From positions 2,356,001-2,420,000 of the forward strand of contig JAGPXD010000005.1 of assembly GCA_020746995.1 (NCBI GenBank): a stretch of DNA of 64,000 nt, given 5' to 3'. Positions within the stretch are counted from its first letter, which is position 1. Each line of letters opens with the position of its first letter. The position numbers and the translations under genes were made by a program. This stretch comes from Plectosphaerella cucumerina (taxonomy: Eukaryota; Ascomycota; Sordariomycetes; Glomerellales; Plectosphaerellaceae). Positions 1-12,992 of this stretch are shown here, piece by piece. Under the pieces are notes generated by a model. It did no database searches and was not told the origin of the DNA. It was given only the letters and a program-made list of their open reading frames with translations.

Positions 1-484
1 TCGTTATTCAAACCTCCGAGACGTTCATGTTCCTGGTCCCCAAATAGTGTGACGAGGACCCAAATATCATGGCTGCCGTTTTAAAGGCACATTTCTAGCT
101 ATTTTACAAGTTGCCGTGCCTTGCTTGATCGAAGCGAGACGCTCTGGTTGGGAGCCTTCACTTGGAAGCTGTCCTTGGACCCTGTGGAAAGGCCCTCACC
201 GCCTGCTGTTTCCAGCTCGCCGGTGCCCCACGCACCACGCCTTCTAGGAACATTCGGCGTGTATACCAAGTCTTCCGGTGTTTTCAACACCAAACGACCT
301 ATTTCCTGGGTATTGGAACTCACCGCGAACCGGCACTGCACAGCTCAGTTTGCCTACCTACCGACCGAGCAGACGAAACACTGCAGAAATCAACCACCTG
401 GGGAGGGTCCTCTCTACAACTTGGCCTCGTTTGACAGCGAGCCCTCGATGAGACGCCCGCTTTCGGTGCCCTCGAGACAGCATC
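1..484. other. Upstream region of GCN1
   Basis: No coding region can be supported here; the open frames on both strands are short and show no recognisable protein. It probably contains the promoter and 5' untranslated region of GCN1, whose start codon is at 485. I see no repeat or RNA gene. Confidence 0.4.
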
Positions 485-3400
485 ATGACCGACACCGCTG
501 CGGATGGCTCCGGTGCCAGCGCGAACCATTCAGCCTTTGATCTGTCCTCTTCCGAAGTGGCCTTGGCGTCGTCCTCGACCGCTGTGAGGATTGCCCATCT
601 TCGCAGCGTGGAAGCGAAGCTTTCCCAAAATGGTAGGTCCATCGTCCCACCCCTCAGCTACTAGATGCCCCCAAGCTCACACACATCCCCTCCTTAGAGA
701 TCGACTCTTCCGTTTTCCCTCGGCTTCTCGAGCTCCTTTTCTGGACCCATGCCATATATCACGACCGGGCCTCCCGATATGCTGTGCAGAGTTGCCTCTC
801 CTCGATCCTCGCGCTGGGTATCGATCCCAAGGTCCTCTCTGGACTCGCCTCGACCCTGCGCGCCGAAGCCCAGAAGCAGGGCATAGCTTCAAGCAATGCG
901 TTTGTGCTGGTGGGATGGTGCGGCGTCTTTATGCAGCAACTGGCAGGGACTGCTCAATGGGACGCTGTTGCGTCGCAAGTTATCCTCGCAAATGCCGATG
1001 CTCTCGAGAGATGCTTCCAACCGCCAACCCGAGACACCGTCAGCAAATCTGCCATTGTGGTCACCCGGAGGAGCCTACGGAAACTCTTTGCCGCGAGCCA
1101 AACGCTGGACAAAACCATTACGGACGCGGTACGTCTCCTGACCGCGAAGGCGCCGTCGTCCACCGCCAGCCACGCCGTCCTCCTCGGCGTCATCGCTGGC
1201 GTTTCGTCACGAACCGTTCACGCCATCCCCATACTTGAAGGCCTGAAGTCAGAGTATTTGTCTTTTTACACAAGAGAGCTCGTCAGCTCCCGCGTTGCGG
1301 TTCCTCCGTACATCGCATCGGGCCTGCAAGACTTCTTCTCGGATTTCCTCACCCTCGAGGACTTGACCAAGGAGATCATTCCTCCCTTGGAAAAGGGCCT
1401 GCTTCGTGCCCCTGAGATTGTGCTCAGCAACATCTTGATTCCTTTGGTCCAGGCCATTTCCACCAGCTACGACCTCTCCAGCATTCTTCGAGACAACCTG
1501 CTCAAGCCGCTGCTCTCCAACGTCAAGTCCAGCAACCCTGCCATCCGCCGCGGTGCTGTCGGAGCTTTTGAGGTTGTCGTCGGCCGCAGCCATGATGCTG
1601 CCGCTTTGGAGAAGGTGACAGATGAGCTTGTGGTGCCTCTGAAGGGCGGCAAGTTGGCATCGGCCGACCACAGGGTGCTGTTTTGCGAGATGCTCTCAGC
1701 CATTCCTCAGTCAAAGCCAATCGCCGAGAAGATCGTCAACACACTCGCAGCTGTCGCCTCGAAGGAAGGCAATGAGCCCGCAGCAATCGCAGAGACGTCA
1801 GCACTGGCCAAATTCTCGACATTCATGTTGAAGAACAATACAGAACTGTCCAAGACCGTCACAGACTCTTTTGTCAAGGGCCTGTCGGAGAAGAAATATC
1901 CTCTGCGTCGCATCTGGATCTTACGCGCCGGAGAGGTTGTTCTGAACGCCGCCAATGGCGAAGTCTCGCCTGCATTGTCCAAGTTTGTAGACGTCGTACT
2001 TCCGAAATTGATCGAGACATACACCGACGTCGTCAACAATCCGGCCGCAGCTGCTCAAAACAACATCGTCGTTGGCGCTTATGTCCTCGTGGCTCTGCGT
2101 GCGCACCTCGGTCAAGGTGTGTCCGATGGCGCTCGCAGTCTGCTGGCGAAGATTTCTTTCGGAAAGGACAGTTTGGTCACCGAGCCGAAACCCTCTTTCC
2201 TCCTCAGCACCCGACTGTACGGCAAAGTCGCGAACGAGGAGGAGCTGGTGTGGCTAACCAGAGCATTGGCGTCGGTGGCCACCGACATCACCGAGTCCAC
2301 GCCCGCCGACGTCAGGATTGCCTGGGCTCAGGCTCTCATCTACCTGATCACAGCGGCAGGAAGCCTGCCACAATCCCGGCAGCTGGCAAGCCAAAGCCTC
2401 ACGGATATCTACGTCTCAAGACCCAGCCTCATTGGTCGCACTGTCATCGAAGCCCTCTGGTGCTGGGTGAAGTCCGTCGACTTGGACGAGAAAGATTCTG
2501 TTGCCATGCTCGCCAAGTCCGGAAACTCTAACCTACACATGGTCTCCAGGGCAATCTGTCTCGTGCCGAAGGAGTGGGAGGACCGAGCCGTGTCAATTGA
2601 CAAGACCCTCCTCGAGGAACAAATGTGTTCTTTGCTCGTGCTCGCCCGCCCCGACCTGATGCCACGGTGTAGCTGGATTGAGCTTTGTCTTCGCTCCGGA
2701 GTCGACCCTGGTCAGCTTGCATGCAAGTACCAGGACAAGCTCATTGAGGAAATACTGGCAAGGACTGGGCCAGAGCAAGACTCGAAAATGATCAAACAAG
2801 CAGCGTACAACGCCGCGGCTGAACTTGCCTTCGTCGCTCCCGAGACGTTGACGCCCCGCGTCGTGAGTCTCATCCAGCAAGATCTAGATGCCACCCAGCT
2901 CAAGAGCGTTGGCCCCATGGAGGCTGCTATTTTCCGGACGCCCGAGGGCCAGGCTTTCATCGATGTCTTGGCAAAGAAGTCGCAGAGCACAATACCCGAC
3001 AAGAACAACAAGGACTACGACATCTTGAAATGGGAGGCAGAACTCCGCAGCCAACTGGCGCAGAAGAAGGGCCAGGAGAAGAAGCTTTCGCCTGAGGATG
3101 CGGCCAAGGTCAAGGCGCAACTGAAGAAGGAAGCTGAAATCCGGCAGTCAGTATTCCAACTGCAGGTCCGCTTGCAGCGAGGCACGGGAATCATTCAGAG
3201 CCTGGCCAACGGACCGCCAACAGACGCCATCCTCTGGATCGGCCCTGTGGTGACAGCACTGCTCGATGTCATCCAAGCCGACTCGAGCTTCATCGTTGGC
3301 GACGCCCCTTCAAAGGCATACCTCGCCTGCACCGACAAGATTTCGGATCGATTGGGCCCCATGGGCATCTTTGTTGGAGCAGCAGCGCTCAGGGCCAGAG

Positions 3401-6400
3401 GGGTCAGCGCCCTGCCGGATCAGTTTGTGCAGGAGTCGGTGGAGTCACTGGTGACCAGAGTCCTCTATCGTCTACGATCTGCGGGAGAACAGAGACCGTT
3501 CGACCCCATCTCTCTCATCTACTTCCTCCCGCTCATATTCTCAGTGCTCGAGAACGGAGGGTTCGGAGACACCACGGATGACAAGGATACGCAGCTCGTT
3601 CTTGCTGTCGAGTTCCTGACATACCATACCGACACTTGCCAAAACCCGGCCGTCCCGAGGTCCAAGGTTCTCTCGCTGCTCATCGAATCAATGGAGCGTT
3701 TTGCCCAGCATTATAAGCTCATCAGGGATTGCTTCGCCGACGCCTGTCGTTGCATCGCCCCCAACATCACCACAGACGAGATTGGTGTTCTGGCGCGGGG
3801 ATGCCTCGTCAGCCAATCCTCGGTGCGCGCCACGGTTCTTCAGAGCATCAGTTCCGAGGTGGACATGAGCCAGGCAAACTTTGCGACGGAGATCTGGCTT
3901 GCCTGCCACGACGATGTCGAGGAAAACGCAGAACTTGGCCGCGAGATCTGGGCAGAGGGTTTTGCCACCGACGAAGAAACGGCGTTCCCTATCCTGCCGT
4001 ACTTGGAGAGCAAGGACGCCCAGCTCCGGCGTGCCGCAGCCCGTGCTCTTGCCGAAGCCTGCGGTGAGCACCTTGCCACGGTTGACCCCGTTATTGAGAA
4101 GCTGGAGGCCGCCTACGCCGCCCTTGCGAAGCCTCGCGTTCAGGAACTCGACGACTATGGCATGCCCAAGAAAATGGATCTGTCCGATCCCTGGGAGGGG
4201 CGTCACGGAATTGGCCTGGCCTTTGGTGCCCTCTCCCCCCACCTGAAAAAGGTGCAGCTGGATCCTTTCTTCGACTTCCTGATCCTTGCCGGTCCGCTTG
4301 CCGATAAAAACCCGGCAGTCCGAGGCCAAATGCTCGATGCTGCCATTACAGCCATTGATACGCATGGCAAGTCCATGGTCGAGCCTTTGATGCTGGCCTT
4401 TGAACGAACCCTCGAAGGCCCGGACAAGAACACCGAGGCGTCAGATCGGGTCAATGAAGCCGTCATCATCATGTATGGTGCTCTGGCCAAACACTTGGAG
4501 CCGGGCAGCTCCAAGCTTCCGGTTGTTATTGAGCGACTGATTGCCACGCTGAGCACCCCTTCCGAAACAGTCCAGTACGCGATCGCTGAGTGCCTTCCGC
4601 CTCTCATTCGTGCCCATGGCGACAAGTCTTCGAAGTACTTCCAGCAGGTCATGGAAACTCTCCTGACGGCCAAGAAGTACTTCGAGCAGAGAGGCGCTGC
4701 ATATGGACTGGCAGGTTTGGTCCAAGGTAAAGGCATTTCTTCTCTCAAGGAATACCGCATTTTGGCTACCCTGAAGGGAGCCATCGAGAACAAGAAGGAT
4801 GCTGGACAGCGCGAAGCCGCGCTCATGTCATATGAGCTCTTTTCCACTCTTCTGGGCCGACTCTTTGAGCCGTACGTGATCCAGATCGTCCCGCAGTTGC
4901 TCACGGGCTTCGGCGATGCCAACGCCAATGTCCGAGACGCCTGTCTAGCGGCTGCCAAAGCCTGCTTTGCACAGCTGAGCTCCTACGGTGTCAAACAGAT
5001 CCTTCCTACTCTTCTCGACGGCCTGGACGACCAGCAGTGGCGAAGCAAGAAGGGCGCTTGCGACCTCCTCGGCGCCATGGCATACCTCGACCCCCACCAG
5101 CTCGCCATGAGTCTTCCCGACATCATCCCCCCGTTGACGGCGGTCCTCAATGACAGCCACAAGGAAGTCCGCTCCGGCGCCAACAAGAGTCTGAAGAGAT
5201 TCGGCGAGGTCATCAGTAACCCAGAAGTCAAGGGGCTTGTCGACATCCTCCTCAAGGCTCTCAGCGACCCCACAAAGTACACCGACGACGCTCTCGACTC
5301 CCTCATCAAGGTTCAGTTCGTCCACTATCTCGATGCCCCTTCTCTGGCCCTGGTCACGCGCATTTTGCAGCGTGGTCTCGGCGAAAGATCAAACACAAAG
5401 CGGAAGGCTGCCCAGGTCATTGGCAGCTTGGCTCACTTGACGGAGCGGAAGGATCTGGTCTCCCATTTGCCAATCCTCATTGCCGGTCTCAAATTGGCCA
5501 TCGTCGATCCTGTCCCGACCACGCGTGCCACAGCGTCCAGAGCCATGGGCTCCCTTGTTGAGAAGTTGGGAGAGGACGCGATGCCTGACCTCATCCCAGG
5601 CCTCATGCAGACTCTCAAGTCAGACACGGGAGCGGGAGATCGTCTGGGTTCTGCACAGGCGCTCAGCGAGGTTCTTGCCGGCCTTGGAACCACGAGGCTG
5701 GAGGAAACCCTGCCGACTATTCTGCAGAATGTCGAATCCTCCAAGCCCGCCGTTCGGGAGGGTTTCATGTCGCTCTTCATCTTCCTGCCCGTCTGCTTTG
5801 GCAACAGTTTCGCAAACTACCTCGGCCGCATCATCCCTCCGATCCTTGCTGGCTTGGCGGACGATGTCGAGTCTATTCGTGAGACGGCTCTTCGTGCCGG
5901 TCGTCTGCTTGTCAAGAACTTCGCCATGCGCGCCGTCGACCTACTTCTCCCCGAGCTCGAGAGGGGTCTGGCCGATGACAGCTACCGCATTCGACTCAGC
6001 TCGGTCGAGCTTGTCGGCGACCTCCTCTTCAACCTCACCGGTATCTCTGGCAAGGCTGGAGAAGGCGAAGAGGATGAGCAGGAAGAGATGGCCCGGGAAG
6101 CTGGTGCATCTCTTCGGGAGGTGCTTGGGGAGGAGAAGCGGAACAAGGTTCTCTCTGCCCTCTACGTATGCCGGTGCGATACATCCAGCGCTGTCCGTGC
6201 CGCGGCCATTGGCGTATGGAAGGCTCTCGTGTCCAGTCCTCGCACCCTCAAGGAGCTTGTCCCGACCCTTACCCAACTCATCATCCGCAGGCTTGGAAGC
6301 TCCAACATGGAGCACAAGGTCATTGCCAGCAACGCCCTCGGAGAACTCATTCGCAAGGCCGGAGACGGCGTGCTCTCCACGCTCCTGCCTACCCTGGAGA

Positions 6401-8646
6401 CGGGCCTGCAAACGTCCACCGACATCGACGCAAAGCAAGGCATCTGCTTGGCCCTCAAGGAGCTCATCTCTTCCGCGTCCGAGGAGGCGCTCGAAGATCA
6501 CGAGAAGACACTGATATCTGTCGTGCGTACCGCTCTCACAGATTCGGATGATGAAGTCCGGGAGACCGCAGCAGAGGCCTTTGACTCGCTTCAGCAAATC
6601 CTGGGCAAGAAGGCTGTCGACCAGGTTCTGCCATTTCTTCTCAACCTCCTCCGGTCCGAGGCAGATGCGGACAACGCCTTGTCAGCACTGCTCACCCTTC
6701 TGACCGAAACGACCCGGTCGAACATCATTCTGCCGAACCTTATTCCCACCCTGATTGCTCCACCGATCACCGCGTTCGATGCCAGAGCCCTGGCCTCGCT
6801 GTCCAGGGTGGCTGGCTCCGCCATGAACCGCCGCTTGCCCAACATCATCAACTCGCTGCTCGACGGTATCATCCAGTGCCAGGATGATGAGTTGCGCTCC
6901 GACCTCGAAACCTCGTTCGATACTGTGGTTCTCTCGATCGACGAGTACGATGGCTTGAACACGGTCATGAACGTCTTGCTCCAGCTCACGAAGCACGAAG
7001 ACCACCGTAGACGCGCCGCGACCTGCAACCACCTTGCTAAGTTCTTTGCCGCGGGAGAGGTCGACTACTCCAGGTATAACCAGGACATTATCAGGGCACT
7101 ACTGGTGTCCTTCGACGACCGCGATTCCGACGTCGTGAAGAGCGCATGGTCAGCCCTAAGCGCCTTCACCAAGAAGCTGAAGAAGGAAGAAATGGAGGCT
7201 CTGGTTCCCTCTACCAGGCAGACCCTCAAGCAAGTCGGAGTCCCCGGTGCCAACCTGCCCGGCTTCGAGCTTCCCAAGGGCATCAACGCTATCCTTCCGA
7301 TCTTCCTGCAGGGTTTGATGAATGGCAGCCCCGAGCAGCGAACACAGGCAGCTCTTGCCATCTCGGACATCATTGATCGCACCAGCGAGGCTTCTCTCAA
7401 GCCATTCGTCACGCAAATCACTGGTCCTTTGATTCGCGTCGTCTCAGAAAGATCCACAGAAGTCAAGGCTGCTATTCTCTTGACCCTCAACAACCTCCTC
7501 GAGAAGATGCCCGTGGCTCTGAAGCCGTTCCTGCCTCAACTGCAGCGCACGTTTGCGAAGTCTCTCGCCGATACCTCAAGCGAGCTGCTTCGTGGAAGAG
7601 CAGCCAAGGCACTTGGCGCCCTGATCAAGTACACTCCGCGCATCGACCCTCTCGTCGCGGAACTGGTCACGGGCTCCAGGACGTCCGACCCCGGTGTCAG
7701 GACCGCGATGCTCAGCGCCTTGTACGAGGTCGTCAGCAAAGCGGGCTCAAACATGGGAGAGCCTTCACGCGCGGCCGTCCTCAGCCTCATCGACCACGAG
7801 ACAAGCGAGAGCGATGCAAACATGACGGTCACCAACGCCAAGCTTCTGGGTGCCCTGATTAAGAACGTCCCGGAAGATGTTGCCCAAACTCTTCTCAAGA
7901 ACCGCGTAGTGACGACTCACATCACCTCGGCGACAGTCCTGGCTCTCAACGCCGTCCTGGTAGAATCGCCAGATTCTCTTCTGGACAGCCCCCTCGCGGA
8001 AGACCTGCCGGATGTGCTTTGCCAGGGCATCACACACAAGACAGTAAGAACCTCTTCGACATTGATATTCATCCGAGCAGATGTTAACAACCTTTCACAG
8101 CCGTTCATTGCAGAGAACTTCATCCTTGCCACGGGCAAGTATCTCCTGTCAGATTGTCCGAAGAGCTTCGAATCCAACAAGAAGCTATTCGAGACTTTGG
8201 CTGCTACCATTCAGCCGGGCCAGCCTGTCGACTCCCGAAGACTGGCCCTCGTGGTCGTCCGAACCATGAGCAGGGTGAGGATGGATCTTGTAAGGCCACA
8301 TGTCCCGCTCCTCGCCAGCCCCGTCTTCGGCAGCGTGAGAGACCCTGTGATCCCTGTCAAGCTGGCGGCAGAGGCAGCCTTCATCGCCCTGTTCAACGTA
8401 GCAGACGAAGAGAGCAAGGTGTTCGACAAGTTCGTGGAGACGGCCAACCTGCCGCCTACTGCGAAGAGAAGTATGCAGGATTACTTCAAGCGTGTGGCAT
8501 TGCGACTCGGCGCACAGGTTCGGGAAAGGAGGGAGGCCGAGGGTGGTCAGGGCGGGCTGGGACTTGCCAATGATGAGGTTGAGGACGAGAAGGAGATCTG
8601 GAGCGTGGGCAAGGTGGAGGTTGGCGAGGACATATTCGGCAAGTAG
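485..8646 (+). CDS. GCN1: GCN1, HEAT-repeat activator of the Gcn2 eIF2alpha kinase
   Basis: Exons 485-632, 698-8043 and 8101-8646 give a 2679-residue protein, close to the 2672 residues of yeast Gcn1. In this family Gcn1 binds translating ribosomes with Gcn20 and passes the uncharged-tRNA signal to Gcn2, starting general amino acid control in the cytosol. The protein is almost entirely alpha-helical HEAT repeats. The middle third resembles the eEF3 N-terminal HEAT region, and the C-terminal third corresponds to the Gcn2 RWD-binding part. The ATG at 485 was chosen because its frame joins the HEAT array through a clean intron (donor GTAGGT at 633, acceptor TTAG at 697). The second intron (8044-8100, GTAAGA to CACAG) is 57 bp and has no stop in frame. 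It is inferred because removing it restores a smooth family-like C-terminus. The gene fills the left end and is followed by eL19 on the same strand. Confidence 0.95.
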
Positions 8647-9143
8647 ATGCCCAGTCTGCCCGTATGAGAAAAGTACTATACATAAATGATTTCTGCGCCA
8701 AACCGTTCGTTCCCCTGAAAGCTTGCTTGCCATATGCAGCACTCGACGATCACAGAGCCCAGTTAGCATGTGACTGAAATCGTTGATCCCCGTCACTCCA
8801 GCGTAGCGGGGCGACAGGGCCCATTTCTGCAACCGATGAGACGTGGATCTGGTGGCGAGAATCCCCGACTTCCATTATCAATGACAGACGCGACGTCGTG
8901 GTGCCCGCAGCCCAAGGCCGAGGAAACTGTGGTGGGGCAATCTGCGTTGCACTTAGTGCTGGGTTGGAGGGGTGATGGTCATGTGACTCAATGACTCATC
9001 ACAGCCCTCGCTTACTGAGACTAATCCGGAATGGTGCGCTTTGTCCCTCTGGCCTTCAAACCCACGAAAGAATTTTGAACCCCTCTCATACCTCCTACGA
9101 TCCTCCGCGCAACGACAGACCATCGAGCAAGGACGACATCAAG
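8647..9143. other. GCN1-eL19 intergenic region
   Basis: The first part is the GCN1 3' region and the second part the eL19 promoter, which is pyrimidine-rich just before the start codon. Two TGACTCA sites are listed separately. No gene is supported here. Confidence 0.5.
8984..8998. promoter_or_regulatory. Tandem TGACTCA sites (Gcn4/CPC1-type) upstream of eL19
   Basis: Two perfect TGACTCA heptamers occupy 8984-8990 and 8992-8998, separated by one base and about 150 bp before the eL19 start codon. TGASTCA is the known binding site of the Gcn4/CPC1 bZIP activators and of AP-1-like proteins. That this pair regulates eL19, or the end of GCN1, is an inference from position. Confidence 0.5.
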
Positions 9144-10034
9144 ATGTAAGTTGAGAGAACACATCCAATCCAGGAGCAATGCACGGCCAGCGGGCCAGGA
9201 GATTCACGAGCGTGGAACTGGACGGCATTCCCATCCCCCAATACCGAAACCGCCTACAATCGCCGACGAAAATCCTCCATCAACCACACATCCCCGAATC
9301 GCATCCGACATCCCACCGCACACGCGCACACATGGAATACGATGGTTCAAGGGACACAAGCTGACGGCGCTGATTGTACAGGGTCAACCTCCGCACTCAG
9401 AAGCGCCTGGCCGCCTCGGTCATTGGCTGCGGCCAGAACAAGATCTGGCTCGACCCCAACGAGGTCAGCGAGATCAGCAACGCCAACTCTCGCCAGACCA
9501 TCCGCAAGCTGGTCTCCGATGGCCTCATCATCCGCAAGCCCGTGACCACCCACTCCAGGTCTCGCGCCCGCGAGCTGAACCTGGCCCGTCGCAACGGTCG
9601 CCACCGTGGCTTCGGTAAGAGGAAGGGTACCGCCGATGCCCGTATGCCCAGCCAGGTCCTCTGGATGCGCCGTCTCCGCGTCCTCCGCCGCCTCCTGGTC
9701 AAGTACCGCGACAACGGCAAGATCGACAAGCACCTGTACCACGAGCTCTACCACCTGAGCAAGGGTAACACCTTCAAGCACAAGCGCGCCCTGGTCGAGC
9801 ACGTACGTACCACACTCCCGATGACAGTGTCGGCACAACTACTCGTTCATCCGTTCGGACACTGACATGTCGTTGCAGATTCACCGTGCCAAGGCCGAGA
9901 AGGCCCGCGAGAAGTCGCTGAAGGAGGAGATGGACGCCAAGCGTGCCAAGACCAAGGCCGCTCGCGAGCGCAAGCTGGAGAGGCAGAACCTCAAGCGCAA
10001 CGCCCTTCTTGCCGACGAGGAGGAGACCCAATAA
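9144..10034 (+). CDS. RPL19: 60S ribosomal protein eL19
   Basis: Exons 9144-9145, 9382-9802 and 9879-10034 encode a 192-residue eL19, a basic protein of the large ribosomal subunit. The N-terminus reads MVNLRTQKRLAASVIGCG, and the long basic C-terminal helix is rich in Lys/Arg/Glu and ends in EEETQ; both are typical of the family. The first coding exon is only the two bases AT. The G that completes the start codon comes from exon 2, because the only GT donor at this place overlaps the ATG (AT|GTAAG) and the acceptor is ACAG at 9381. Intron 1 is 236 bp, long for this window, and I looked for a box C/D snoRNA in it without success. Intron 2 is 9803-9878. Confidence 0.95.
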
Positions 10035-11120
10035 ATCAATACCACGGCTTTCTCTCGATCTCGGTCATAAGAAGGCGGCTACATACGGAGTCATCGGGTT
10101 GGGTCATCCTTTTATTTTTGCGTCCTACTTGGTCGTTATGGTGACGAGCGGGACTTGGCATGTAGCATCGAAAACGGAATGCGATGACACACGGCAACGA
10201 AAAAGATCTTTCACCCAACTCCGTTCGTGCCAAGCTCTCTCGATGTGTGTTATGGTGCATACTGGAGTTTTAGCCGGGCTATGCAATGGAGCTGCGGACT
10301 ACGACATGGTGTCACCCGCTCTGGCATTTGTCAATGACTACGGGCGCTTCACTGCTAAACTGACGGTTCGGGGAGTTGGACTTTATTGTGTGGTCGGGCC
10401 AGCAGCTTCAGACGCAGACCAAACTTCGCCTTATGGCTTTCCCTCTCTTTTTCTCATGATCCACTCGGATCGGGGGCGGAAGCTTTCAAATTCACAGAAG
10501 CTCTGAGATAGCGACGCTCGTTGCTTCACACCGGGTACCGAAGCCAACAAAATAAAACAAAAATTACAACGTTGAATTGGATCGGTTCCAGCTGTCCCCT
10601 TGAAAGGTGGTGAGGTGCGGGGACATGTCAGCATGCTCCCGCACAGAGGCGGAAAGGCCAATCAGTCAAGCAGTCTCGTCATCTCCAATTTTAGTTGTGA
10701 AGAGGAAAGAAAGGAAACCAGCAAAAGTCGCGTGGGCTGCACTGGCTTATAAACGGGGGAATACTGTGCGATCAGAAGCAGCACTGTGCCCATGCTCGTG
10801 CTTACTAAACTTTCCTCGAGAGTGGTTCCCAAAGACCCATGACGCATTGTCACTGGTGTGCCCGGGGCTCGCCCGGGGGAGGCTGGGCCAGGCGGGTTGG
10901 CTCGGCTCTCCATCCGAAAGATGGGTGCTGTGGTCGCCCTCGGCGGCCCGCGAATCAGTGGCACCATCCAACCTACAGTGGACTCCCTTCCCGACTCGAA
11001 TGATATCAGTACCATACGCCAGGTCTTCCGCTATCTCCAACTTCCCACCTTCTTCGGATTACCTCACAGGCGCAGACGTCCTCGAGCTACCGGTAGCTTG
11101 ATCACTCTCGGCGGCGCAAC
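10035..11120. other. eL19-SHMT intergenic region
   Basis: About 1.1 kb holds the eL19 3' region and the SHMT promoter. Open frames of up to about 190 codons occur on both strands, but none shows a recognisable domain or splice-connected partner, so I call no gene. No repeat or RNA gene was seen. Confidence 0.4.
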
Positions 11121-12992
11121 ATGTCCTTCCCGCTACGAAGCACATCGCGCGCATTGCGCTGCCTGCCCCGGGCTGCATCACGAGCCAGTGCTCGCAGGCC
11201 AGTTGCCCCCATCGCGTCGGCAAGCTCCCAATGGCCTGCGTCGGCTGTCTCGACAAGATGGCTTTCAACCATGAACGTGGAATCTCAGCAGCAGGTATGT
11301 CATGCTTGTTGACACCACCACGCTTCCCTGTTTCCGGCATAAGCTAATGTTTGTCCTGCGCTGTACAGCTACTCTCCGGCCACCTTCGCGAGGCCGACCC
11401 CGCTGTCTTCGACATCATTGAAAAGGTGCGAGCCTTCCAACATACCCACTTGCGCGCAACAGGCTTCTGACCCAGTTGCTGGACATAGGAGAAAGACAGG
11501 CAAAAACACTTCATCAACCTGATTCCCTCGGAGAACTTTACCTCCCAGGCCGTCCTCGACGCTTTGGGAAGTGTGATGCAGAGTATGTAGGCTACCCCGC
11601 CGGCGCATCGACATACACACACGACAAGTTGCTAAGAACATACAACGATAGACAAATACTCCGAAGGATATCCTGGCGCTCGCTACTATGGAGGAAACGA
11701 GTTTATTGACCAGTCGGAACGGCTTTGCCAGCAGAGGGCTCTGGAGACGTTTGACCTGGATGCTGCACAATGGGGTGTGAACGTACAAGGTACGCCCTCG
11801 GCTCTGCGGCCACGAGTGCCCATTTCGATCCATTCAACTGACCCTGGCAGCTCTTTCCGGTGCGCCGGCCAACCTTTATGTCTACTCGGCGTTGATGAAC
11901 ACACATGACAGGCTGATGGGACTCGATCTTCCCCATGGAGGCCATCTCTCGCACGGATATCAGACGCCTACCAAGAAGATCTCAGCAATCTCCAAATACT
12001 TTGAGACACTTCCCTATAGGCTTGACGAAGCCACTGGCACTATCGATTATGATGGTCTCGAGCAGCTCGCCACCGCCTACCGCCCCAAGATTATCGTCGC
12101 CGGAGCCAGTGCTTACAGCAAGCTCATCGACTACAAGCGCATGCGCGAGATCTGTGACAAGGTCAATGCTTACCTCCTCGCCGATATGGCCCATATTTCT
12201 GGCCTCGTGGCGGCCAAGGTCCTGCCAGGGCCATTCGGCTACGCAGACATTGTCACCACCACCAGCCACAAGAGCCTGCGGGGTCCCCGCGGCGCCTTGA
12301 TCTTCTTCCGCAAGGGTCTTCGCCGCCAGACACCTAAGGGCGAGGAGATGTACGACTTGGAGAATCCTATCAACTCATCCGTCTTCCCCGGTCATCAGGG
12401 TGGTCCCCACAACCACACCATCACGGCCCTTGCTGTGGCTCTGAAGCAGGCTCAAGGGCCCGAGTTCAGGGCATACCAGACCCAGGTGCTCTCTAATGCA
12501 AAGGCCCTCGCACACCGGCTCGGAGAGCCCAAGGAGAAGGGCGGGCTTGGCTATAAGCTGGTTGGTGGTGGCACTGAGAACCACCTTGCCCTTGTCGACC
12601 TGAAGCCACAGGGCATCGACGGCAGTCGCGTCGAGCGGGTTCTTGAACTTGTCGGCGTTGCTGCCAACAAGAACACGGTTCCCGGCGATCGTTCCGCTCT
12701 CGTTCCGGGCGGCCTTCGAATTGGCACCCCGGCCATGACCACTCGCGGCTTTGGAGAAGATGACTTCAGCCGTGTCGCGGACATCATCGATCGCGCAGTG
12801 ACCATCACGATCCGGTTGGACAAGGCAGCCAAGAAGTCAGCGGCTGAGCGTGGCGAGAAGAAGCCCAACCTGCTGCGACACTTCATGTCGCATCTGGGCA
12901 ATGGAGACTCGGAGCCTGAAATCGTCCAGCTGCGTTCGGAGGTCTCGGACTGGGTTGGAACTTATCCTCTGCCTTGGGTTTCGGGCAACTAG
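11121..12992 (+). CDS. SHM1: Serine hydroxymethyltransferase, mitochondrial type
   Basis: Exons 11121-11294, 11369-11425, 11489-11582, 11652-11789 and 11851-12992 give 534 residues. The enzyme is PLP-dependent and interconverts serine plus tetrahydrofolate with glycine plus 5,10-methylene-tetrahydrofolate. Family signatures are visible: the substrate-site segment with IPSENFTS, the glycine-rich SEGYPGARYYGGNE stretch, the DMAHISGL stretch, and the PLP lysine in TTTSHKSLRGPRG. The first 50 residues are rich in Arg, Ser and Ala with almost no acidic residues, as expected of a mitochondrial presequence. A second methionine follows at residue 51 (TMNVESQQQ), so internal initiation could give a cytosolic form; that is speculation. 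The start ATG at 11121 is the first in frame in exon 1. The 3' end converges on the fusion gene, leaving about 240 bp. Confidence 0.95.

Noticed and set aside
3688..4365. Long antisense open frames inside GCN1 and RPC1
   Set aside because: They are shadows of the codon structure on the opposite strand and match no protein family.
9146..9381. snoRNA in the long first intron of eL19
   Set aside because: No box C (RTGATGA) with a matching box D was found.
10607..11101. 164-codon open frame upstream of SHMT
   Set aside because: No similarity to any family, no splice signals linking it to neighbours, and it lies in the promoter region.
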